Shown here one piece after another: positions 56,118 to 64,000 of a DNA stretch of 64,000 nucleotides. The notes beneath the pieces are model-generated. The model searched no databases. It was not told the DNA's origin and saw only the letters and a list, made by a program, of their open reading frames with translations. Every line of letters starts with the position of its first letter. Within the stretch, counting starts at the first letter, position 1. The position numbers and the translations under genes were made by a program. The stretch is from Adiantum capillus-veneris (Eukaryota; Streptophyta; Polypodiopsida; Polypodiales; Pteridaceae), in NCBI GenBank assembly GCA_014529385.2, contig CM043970.1, positions 43,752,779 through 43,816,778 of the forward strand, read 5' to 3'.

Positions 56118-58202
56118 ATCATCCTGGGGGAGGGCTAATGATAGCCGTTTTTTCGGCTCTCTGTAATTGCCATATTGAGTTATCTCACCCTATCAAATCA
56201 CTCAAACACTGTGGTTACCCTCACCCTTTCACTGTATATAGGTGCGTGTGAGTTAGGGGACTTTTCCCATATCTCCTTACTGAAATAAAAAACCCTCAAT
56301 TAGCTAGTCATTGGGCTAGTTGAGCCAAAAAAATAAAAAATATAAAAAATATAAGTATATTATGGCCCATGCGTATGTAAATATTTCTTTGTATATAGGG
56401 CCTAAATAAAAGATTTTTTCATAATTATTTTGGTATTTATTTAAATATTTCTACCTAGGTGTGTGTTATTTATGCTCTGTACATTGCCTCAACATTACCA
56501 CAATTTTTCTTACCATTTTTCATACTCTTTATTCCATATAGAAATATTTCCATGTAAGCTTCTCTTATATTTGGTGTAGCTCCACCCCAACAAAAATCCA
56601 AAAAAACTAGTTTTATTTATGTGTATATTTTTTCACTATTGTGATTTTTCTCTTCCTACATCTATTTTGTTTTTTTTCTAAAAAATTAGAACACCAAAAA
56701 TATTTATCTTTTTATGGTAGCCTCATAATGAGAGAGATTTCTTTTGACCCCTTTATATTTTTTCCACTTATATTATTCATATTTGACATGTACATATTTT
56801 TTAGACCCCTCAATATTTGATTTTCTTAGTTGTACTATTCACTTATATCATGATCTCAACAATATCTTCAATTATAGACCTACCAAATAAGGTCAAGGGT
56901 AGGTGGCATGCATACATGCACTATGGAGGGCTCACTCTTGAAGGTATTCAAAAGAATCATCCAAACAAGGATCCCACAAGGACCTTGTGCAGTGGAAAAA
57001 AACAGTCGGTTTTGCTGAATTTTTAAAGTTCACTTGCTCTCCGAATTTGGAAAGATGATACAAACAAAAGTTGTAGCTCGTGGACTGAACTTTTGCCTCA
57101 AATTTTTACATATTTTTTTGAGCTACGAGCTGTGAGCTATGATTTTATTAGTGGACCCCAGTTTTCCCATGCTATGCAACCACACTCTCTCTTCCACTTT
57201 ATCATTTTCCTCTTTCACACACACTTCTCCACTCATAATCTCCACCTCTCTCACCACTCCTCTCTGCACCCTACTCACCTTCTCCTCAACCTTGAAGAAT
57301 AAGAGAAACCATGGTGAACTCATACCTCCCACACACAATTCCATTCCAAAATTGACCACCTAGTCTCATTTTTCCTCCTCCAAATTACCCATATCTATCA
57401 AAAAAACCACAAAATTCAGCCTCTTCTCTTAAAAGACAGCATCATGGTGGTTGATTACTCAGCTTTAATTACCTTGTCTCTCAAGGAAGGTCAAGAGTGG
57501 AGAAAAAATGTACCGTCAAAGCTAGTGGACCTTCAACAAGCGTCAAAATTGGCCCTACTCAAGACACTTGGAGCATCAACCTCGTAAGAAATCCACCTTT
57601 TCTTACCTCTTAAGAGTTTTTCTTCCTTATTTGTATCCTACATGGATACTCCCATTGTAAATATCCAATTCCATTTGTAAATTAATACTAACTCTACTAA
57701 AACTAACCCACTATGAAAAGTCCTATCACCTCCATTTCTCTCCTCTCTCTTTCCCCACCAACTTCTTGATAATTCCAAGCAAAAGAAATTAGATAAATTG
57801 CTGAAAAGCATGGATACCTTGTCTCCCTTCCAACGTGAAGTCATGGACAATAATGATGTGTAAGTGTCTTGGTGTTTTATTTAAGTTCTTGATAGCTTGT
57901 CTCTGGGTATTGTTATCAATTTAGCCATAAATCCCACATGCTGTAAGAGGGTGACAGGGTGGAGAGGACTCCCCTGGCCTTAAGACAGTGATTGGGGTGG
58001 ATTTTTTCTTGTGATGTGTTGTGGTGTAATTTGCTCAGGCTATGTTGAACAAAGACTAATCTCACTTTGATTGGTCATGACAGATTTGTAAGAAGGCATT
58101 AGTGCAACAAGCACCCCCTTCCCCCTTCTCTCTCTTTCTTACATATATATATTTATGCTTGCTTGATCATTAACGATACAATTCAAAGCAGCCTGAGCAC
58201 CA

Positions 58203-58245
<43 letters not shown>

Positions 58246-58504
58246 TTTTAGTGTGTGAGAGTGTTCCATTGGTGTTAGGGTTAGTGTAAATTCCTTGCTT
58301 GTTTGTGGGTTGCTCTAACGATTCTCCTCTTTTGCGTCCTAGTTCGCTCTTAAACTAGGTGGTGGCCCTTGTGTAGTTGGGATTTGGCTGTGGGTTTGTT
58401 GGTTTGGTTTGTGTTGTGTTGTGCCCCAACCCCATTGAGCAGCACGGGAGCCTTGAAGGGTGTCTAGAGGTTGCTCTTCTTGTTGCCCGCCCCGGACCAC
58501 TTCA
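56118..58504 (+). repeat. gypsy-3 polypurine tract and 3' LTR
   Basis: ctgggggaggg precedes the LTR start at 56139. The LTR lacks the 320-base segment with the TATA box (junction at about 57808). The rest is nearly the same as the 5' copy. Confidence 0.92.
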
Positions 58505-58508
58505 ACGT

Positions 58509-59379
58509 CATTCCTCTTTTCTTATTTCATTTATCTCCATTGTGTTCTACGCTGAATACTCAAACAACACTACTAAGGACATGGCTTCGTATTGAAATAA
58601 TTCTTTATTGAGATAATTTGTCAATAAGCAATGCAGCTACTGATGTGAGCTACGATGCTCTGGATAGTGAACAACACTTTGTAAGCACCTTGCTATACTC
58701 CAAAATGTGTCACACACATAGTAAAAACTTTTTCCTTTTATGTCTTGTCTAGTCCATTGGTCCCGGACACACAGATTTGACGATTTAGGCAGTGTGTATA
58801 TAGTCATCTTAGTGCAGATTCGCCGATTTAGGCAGCACATTGATAAATTCCAACTTTATGATTTTATTTTTTTAAAAAAAATAATAATATCAAATGCAGA
58901 TTCACCGATTTAGGCAGCACGTCTTATTGGTGTAGATTCGCCGATTTAGGCAACACCAATCACAAAATCATGCTGCAGTGGCTGGCCACCACTGCAACTA
59001 GTATAATTTTGTTACCCGGGTATACAAAATGAAAGATATTTTGAATTTGGATTGGAATTGGTGTATGATGATTTTCAATCGCGACAGTATTTATGGAAGT
59101 GAAGTTGAGATTGATGAAAATTGATTTATACAATGATGAGTGTGACCAATGATATCCTGATTCATCAGGGTATGACATATACTGCTTATTCTAGTGGTAT
59201 GGGACACTAGCATAGGTAGTATGTGGATGACGGCAGGCATAAGCTAATGTTGTTTAGTTTCATAAATTTTTCTTTATGTGATGTTTTTGACACAACATAC
59301 TAATCACTGTTTTTGACAAGTATTGTTTGCAGATTTTTATCTTTGCAACTGAGGACAGTTGCTTTTCAACAGAGAGGTA
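58509..59379. other. R4 interior, right part, no gene recognised
   Basis: AT-rich DNA that resumes R4 after gypsy-3. It holds four copies of a 23-base motif (58773, 58816, 58898, 58934) and no frame worth calling. Confidence 0.6.
58773..58956. repeat. Four spaced copies of a 22-23-bp motif
   Basis: Copies of agattcgccgatttaggcag lie at 58773-58794, 58816-58838, 58898-58920 and 58934-58956, with irregular spacing and one to four differences. They are near the R4 3' LTR. Confidence 0.85.
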
Positions 59380-59858
59380 TGTTATGGAATTGATATCTTA
59401 TTATTTATTACAGTTGTGACAGGTGGAAAAGGCTTGACCAAGCTAAGCTATTACAAAAGGATATCATATTTTATGTACATTTTATTATTCAAGTGCTTTT
59501 TATTAGCTTTGGCCATTTATGACCGGCCCGCCAGTTTGTACTCACTTTGACCATTCAAGAATCTATAAATTAAATACGTGCAAGAGGGAAATGGTCACTC
59601 TTGCACGGGGGGAGATTGCACCCGGTGTTTGCGTTGCTCTTCTCATCTCTCCTCTCTTCTCTTTCGCCGTGCCGGCGTAGCACTCCACTCTAGGAGGTGG
59701 GCCTGCACGTGCGCTGTCTTGCTCTTTGTCTCTCCCTGTTCGTGTACAGCTTGGATTATGCGCCGTGTGATTCGAGGTATGCAGATTTGTTCGTTTCATG
59801 GCTTGTAGTATATGGTTTTTGCTATATTGCAGGGCTCGCGACGTTTCCGTCTGTAGCA
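59380..59858 (+). repeat. R4 3' LTR
   Basis: 479 bases matching 35100-35578 with roughly a dozen differences. It is followed by the atcac duplication and resumed LINE sequence. Confidence 0.92.
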
Positions 59859-59935
59859 ATCACTCTAGCATTGAGGTTGAGTATGAAGCCTAGCATAGAA
59901 AAGATGAGGCTTTTTGCTTTATATGTGTGGTGGTT
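59859..59935 (-). pseudogene. Right side of the antisense LINE split by R4
   Basis: The minus strand reads a LINE RT piece, FILNLNARVI, equivalent to the LNLNGRVIG patch at 34650-34700. It fades out near 59935. Confidence 0.65.
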
Positions 59936-60740
59936 ACGCTGCTAAATGCATACCATATCACACATTATTATGCGTCTATAATTGCTTTAAGAATTTGGTT
60001 TCTTTTTTTGCCAAGCTTTCTTCTTCCCAATATAGTGTGTCATCCCCTCATATCTTATGGCTATTGGAATGCAATTATCCTATCTACAAAATGAAATGAG
60101 TGGCCACCATGTGGCTGCAAATCTATGACGTTATTTGTAGATCTATATCTATATTAAAAGGATAGAGGTGAGGCACTTGGCAGCATTTTCTTGCAGCTAT
60201 GCTTTTGAACTCCTAGCCTTAGCATCTATCGCGCTACCACCTTGGCATATCCTTGCATTGGCATGTCACTTAGTGCCACATTGTGGCTTTCCTTGTTTAC
60301 GGGTTGTTGCACTAGGCTGTAATCTTCGAGGCTTTGCCCTGACATTGATATGGAGGGCCGCACCCACGCTTGGCATTGAGATGTGGGGGCAGTTGCATAC
60401 TCACCATCCATGATCGTGCCGGGCCTAGCTCTCAATGCATTTGTTGAGCGACGGACTATTCCCCCTCCCGATAGGCTAGTTGAAATGTGCTACTTAATTG
60501 CCACCGCCATTCGCTCTGCAATATCCCTATTCCAAGTTTCAACCCAACTCTGTGCGGCTTTTTTTGAGTTCACTCAAAGATTCCATATGCACCTTTGGGC
60601 TACTTGGAATCACTATTGGGGGCTTTGTTTCGACACCCTTTCATTTTTGGTCAATGGAGGTGATCATGATGTTCACCCTCGATACTCTCTCTATCAATCT
60701 ATGTAAGTACAAATGTGTAGCTAGGGCCGATTGTACTATT

Positions 60741-60810
<70 letters not shown>

Positions 60811-61186
60811 TGGTTCAAGGTGACACTGTCTCCTCTAGCCTCTTAGCAAGTCGTATATTTTGCATGCGTCGTTGAAAAATGAGTAATGTATTTAATAAAT
60901 AGATATAGAAAAAACATTGACAGAGTATTTCAGGTTTATGTGCAAAGATCTAGATAAGTTATATACAGTTACGACGAGTTTCTTCCTTGAAAGAAAAACC
61001 AAATTCCATGAATGAATTAAGTGGAAATAGAAAGATATGACAAAGGAGATTGGATTACACAACATGAATGGAAGTGACAATGTCAAAAGAGACTGCATCC
61101 TCATTGCTCGAGGCAATGACAGCTAGTGCCATGAATATCAAGAAGATGACTGCACACATAGTACGTAGCAACGACAATGGGAAGGG
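59936..61186. other. Region without recognised gene; CT microsatellite at 60744-60806
   Basis: Only short open frames are present. The CT repeat is about 60 bases long. The segment 61055-61186 may be the 3' flank of the minus-strand X8 gene that follows. Nothing else can be supported. Confidence 0.5.
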
Positions 61187-61375
61187 CTAGCTCTCCCTAA
61201 GGAGTTTTTGTGCTTCGTCAGTGGTCCCCGGATATTGGCAGCTACCCTCACCTGCAACAAATGTTATACCAGTGGAATAGTAATAATTAGAATCTAGAGC
61301 ACAAGCATGGGGCTTAAAAGTATATATTGCACAGAGTTAGTGGCATTGGAAGGTGAGACAAAGACAACCGCGCCC

Positions 61376-61420
<45 letters not shown>

Positions 61421-61842
61421 CTCGGATCAGTGTACACCATGTGGGTGGCAACGCCAACTATCGTGGTGCAAGGGATGCCTGCTGGTCACAAGTGCGTCTG
61501 CCAGTAGATGTTCGTGGCATAGGAGGCATGGTCGTAGAGAGAATAAGGAAGAATGCAGCGCCCATGTGGGGAGAGGATGGCATCACAAATTTGGTGGGCA
61601 GCACACGGCCGTGCGTAATGGTCTAGGTGGCCACTGGTAATTGGGGTAGGAACTGGACTGGCTGCCGGACTCATCATGTGTAGGTGGGGACGGTGGTGGC
61701 CACTGGCATGTACGACGGGCACCACAGCTGGACGGACGGGGTGACACATGCGGGTAAGCAAAACGTGCAGCTCCCGCTCTGATGTGTTTTTATCAGGGAC
61801 GCACCATGTCTTGAGGATGGCGGGATGAACATCAGGATACAA
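61187..61842 (-). pseudogene. CBM43/X8-domain protein gene, C-terminal exons, one stop codon
   Basis: On the minus strand an exon (61842 to 61422) reads KTWCVPDKNTSE, then QICDAILSPHGRC and SLYDHASYATNIYWQ. Then come a TGA (61486-61488), PCTTIVGVAT and YTDP. A GT donor at 61421 and AG acceptor at 61252 remove 170 bases containing a GA repeat. The last exon (61251-61187) completes Ser and reads EGSCQYPGTTDEAQKLL to a TAG. Conserved X8 cysteines and the CDAI, HASYA, DPS-GSC-YPG pattern are clear. X8 binds callose in the cell wall. About 45 proline- and histidine-rich residues after the first motif are not typical and may be an unspliced intron. Confidence 0.7.
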
Positions 61843-62400
61843 CGGCTATAGCAATGCTGGCCGTCGTCGAGCTGTATGCAGATGAGATTATCATCAGCTG
61901 GCACGCCTGATCACAAAAAAAGAGCGCATTGTAAAGGTTATGCCACAACAACATCATCGTTGATTGCTGCATGCCATAACAACATCATCAGCGTTAATTG
62001 CTGCATGCCTGCGCGCTGCTGCTCTTGGGCCAAGGCGCTGCCTGCTAGCAACGTCTCCACACAGATACATACATGAAGCGTCAACGTCGAAATATTCCTC
62101 CTGCCTTCCATCTTGCTTCTCTCCTTCTCCTGTTACAGTAATTACTAATGATTAAAAAAATGAAGCGCCTTGTGGCCCTTTATATAGAGATTACACTCCA
62201 TGGTCCTATTTCCGTGGGAATATATTAGATTATAATATATTAGATTATTAGAAGGTTTGAATTCCCCTTGATTTTGTAGGTTCCCCTACCTTGAGGTAAT
62301 TTGAAGTAATGGTGAATTCAAATAGGTGGGGTTGAGTGACTGAAATACACGCAGTTAAAAACTCACATGTGAAAAAATCGACAAGTAAAATAGTCACTAT
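61843..62400. other. No gene recognised upstream of X8 gene
   Basis: The X8 frame closes upstream at a TAG near 61851, and no signal peptide or upstream exon could be assigned. A short duplicated segment (gcatgc..acaacatcatc, about 61937-62000) is present. Confidence 0.5.
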
Positions 62401-63020
62401 ATTTGGAGCTTCTCACAATAAAGTTTTGTAGGTCGTAGGGGTAGCTACATTGAATCTATGTTTCTTTAGAGCACTCATCAAGCATATCCAAGAGTGAAGA
62501 CACATATCAGGAGACCTTGATAAACAATGCAATCTTAACGGGGATCCTTCTAGTGGTAAAGCGATTATATATATTCGGATGCTTTTACATTAAGTCTCTC
62601 TTTATTTTGTACGCCTTTTCACCTTCAAAGGAGAAGTTGAGGTAAATTCCAAAGTTGGTATGTGTGATTACAATAAATCCATGTTTCTTTCGAGCACTTC
62701 TCAGGCATGCCCAAGAGTGAAATTAGACATGGACAGAAAGGGCACATCTTGATAGACAATGAAGTCTCAAGGGGGACTTAAGTGACTATATTTGCAGGAA
62801 TTTAACAAAAAAATAATTAAATATATGTTTCAAACTTTGTAGGTTTGATTACATTAAGTATATGTTCCTTTCTAGCACTACTTAGGCATACGTAAGGCTG
62901 AAAGACATGGACACAGAGGGCACATATCAAGAGATCTTCATAGACGACTAGATCTCAAGGGAGAACCTTTTAGAGGTATAATGATTATATTCGAAGGATT
63001 TTCCACCTTCAAATCATCTA
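62401..63020. repeat. Degenerate tandem repeat, about 180-225 bp, three units
   Basis: A recurring module has 'atgtttctttagagcact'-like sequence at about 62458, 62682 and 62862. Each is followed by '(a)gacatgga..gggcacat', 'tctcaaggg' and a 'gattatat' block. The units are strongly diverged. There is no coding potential. Confidence 0.7.
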
Positions 63021-63233
63021 CGAGTTCACCGTTGATGAACCACTTTTTGTTTGTACATAGTAGGAGCTATATGCATGGATGTGTATATAACGAGGTGTTT
63101 ACATGAATTTGGAAGATTTTCTAATGTGATATTTGTTTTCAAGTATGGCGAACAATGTATAGATGTCAAATAGTCATGTTGTGTGTCGACGATCAGGCAC
63201 CTGCACCTGCCTGGACATGATAACAGATTTTAG

Positions 63234-63861
63234 GAATCCCAATGGGATTTTCTTGTTCTCCTGTTATGTGTAATCTTTATCTTTGTCACTTTGAATTTCA
63301 ATGGCTCTTAAAAATGATGAGTGACCCAGCCAGGGCTTCGTTACTTTCACACTTTATTCATATGTTTAGGTTTATGGATGACCTATGCAGCCTGAACAAT
63401 CCCATGTTCGAAGAAACGCTTAGAGAGATTTATCCGACCTGTCTCAATATTGAACCTACCTTCCTAGATAGAATAATGAGGCTTGATAAATGGTTTGTCT
63501 CTAGGACTCACTTCTTGAATATCGAGATTACTTTAACTCCCCCATTCTTGGGTAAGTTTTATACTCGTTTCTTTTGGAAAAGAGAAAATCTGAAGATCAA
63601 ATCCTCTGTATTTACCAAAAGGAAAAGCAATAGACCCTTTAAAAACTCCTTACACACATGTCTAGGAATGATGTTCCTTATAGTTTATGCCTCGTCAGAC
63701 AGCTTTTCAGCATATGAAGAAATCAACACTCTGATTACCAAGTTTATCAATAATGGGTTTCCTAAAAAAGACCTTGTTGCATGTGATAGCTGGGTACTGT
63801 CGGGTCTTATCACCTATAGCTGGACTGTGTCGTCTATAAATTCCACATGGAATGTGATCAG
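63234..63861 (+). CDS. Reverse-transcriptase exon of Penelope-like or related type, partial
   Basis: One open exon of 209 codons. IPMGFSCSPVMCNLYL is the RT motif before the catalytic strand, and FRFMDDLCSLNN holds the F-x-D-D active-site box with both Asp. A DxLNIEPT and an FLNIEITL segment, then FYTRFFWKRENL, follow, as in RTs lacking a linked LTR gag. It begins after a polypyrimidine-free 'ttttag' acceptor at 63233 and ends in a consensus CAG/gtgagt donor, so the ATG at 63242 need not be the start. It is unlike the copia, Ty3 or LINE RTs here. No downstream exon is seen in the last 138 bases. Confidence 0.6.
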
Positions 63862-63865
63862 GTGA

Positions 63866-64000
63866 GTACTAAACTCACTTATCAATTGTTATGTGACTGT
63901 TAACTGTGGGGACTGCAACATGCCTAAAATTAAAGAGAATGCGGTTTTGGAGTTGTCTTGTCCTCCGAGTTTAGAGGTGCTTTATTTTTGAAAATTATTG
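63866..64000. other. Window edge, presumed intron after RT exon
   Basis: No exon can be called. A short open frame near 63900-63980 ends in TGA. Confidence 0.4.

Larger units (their letters stand above)
39536..58504 (+). mobile_element. Tat-type Ty3/gypsy retrotransposon 'gypsy-3', 19 kb with a nested CACTA
   Basis: Long LTRs (39536-42270 and 56139-58504) begin TGATA and end CTTCA. The flanks share acgt (39532-39535 and 58505-58508), a probable 5-bp duplication with one changed base. A primer-type site follows the 5' LTR and a purine tract (ctgggggaggg) precedes the 3' LTR. Two small ORFs, gag, protease, RT, a weak RNase H, a second RNase H and integrase follow. The second RNase H plus long LTRs place it in the Tat clade. 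Coding sequence is well kept: two TAG codons and one frameshift before the CACTA insertion at 47813. Confidence 0.92.
35100..59858 (+). mobile_element. LTR retrotransposon 'R4', non-autonomous, 24.8 kb including nested elements
   Basis: Two 479-bp LTRs (35100-35578 and 59380-59858) start TGTTATGG and end GTAGCA. The flanks are the exact 5-bp duplication atcac (35095-35099 and 59859-59863), and LINE sequence is collinear across the two flanks. A primer site variant, tggtatgagagc, lies at 35580-35591 and purine-rich 'agagaggta' lies just before the 3' LTR. Minus the nested Ty3 element the interior is about 4.8 kb, with no gag or pol, but with an antisense PPR-like gene fragment. This is a large retrotransposon derivative. 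Confidence 0.9.

Noticed and set aside
60168-60413. 81-codon plus-strand ORF and 69-codon minus-strand ORF
   Set aside because: No recognisable motif, no context, and neither is longer than chance expectation.
61055-61159. Minus-strand 34-codon ORF with a signal-peptide-like start
   Set aside because: It lies just after the stop of the X8 gene, in its probable 3' UTR, and has no other support.

Overview
The window looks like intergenic DNA from a large land-plant genome, made almost entirely of transposable elements stacked inside one another. Plant origin is supported by a CACTA transposon with TNP2/DUF4218/DUF4216 and Ptta/En-Spm-type genes, a chromovirus and a Tat-type Ty3 element with a second RNase H, initiator-Met-tRNA primer sites, and decayed fragments resembling plant gene families (heavy-metal-associated HIPP, pentatricopeptide repeat, CBM43/X8). 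A Ty3 lineage and a reverse-transcriptase exon that I associate more with seed-free plants or fungi than with flowering plants suggest a fern or another seed-free plant. That last step is inference.

Layout: 1-1001 is an internally deleted CACTA fragment carrying a 118-bp-arm foldback. Ty3 element 'gypsy-2' (1002-13756) inserted into it, and Ty1/copia element 'copia-1' (1629-6094) then landed inside the 5' LTR of gypsy-2. A LINE fragment follows (13757-15015). It was hit by 'copia-2' (15016 to about 24666), which was itself hit by a chromovirus (16635-22350, target duplication cctgt). Copia-2 stops at a GA tract, beyond which lies a LINE (about 24766-32702) with a non-autonomous, TRIM-like LTR element in its ORF1 (26215-28795, duplication taacc). 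From 32.7 to 35.1 kb lie CACTA and antisense LINE scraps, including a 476-bp-period tandem duplication.

From 35.1 to 59.9 kb is a four-level nest. An antisense LINE remnant contains LTR element 'R4' (35100-59858, duplication atcac), which carries a PPR-like gene fragment. R4 contains a Tat-type Ty3 element, 'gypsy-3' (39536-58504). Gypsy-3 contains a nearly complete CACTA transposon (47814-55770). The CACTA contains a fragment of a heavy-metal-associated-domain gene. The last 4 kb hold a spliced but broken CBM43/X8 gene on the minus strand, a degenerate tandem repeat, and a reverse-transcriptase exon bounded by splice-site consensus.

No undamaged ordinary host gene is visible. The most intriguing signal is a pair of related small ORFs of about 70 codons lying between primer site and gag in gypsy-3. 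Clear homologues occur, in the opposite order, in gypsy-2, where one of them sits inside the LTR. Their protein sequence is conserved across two distant Ty3 lineages and I do not recognise it.
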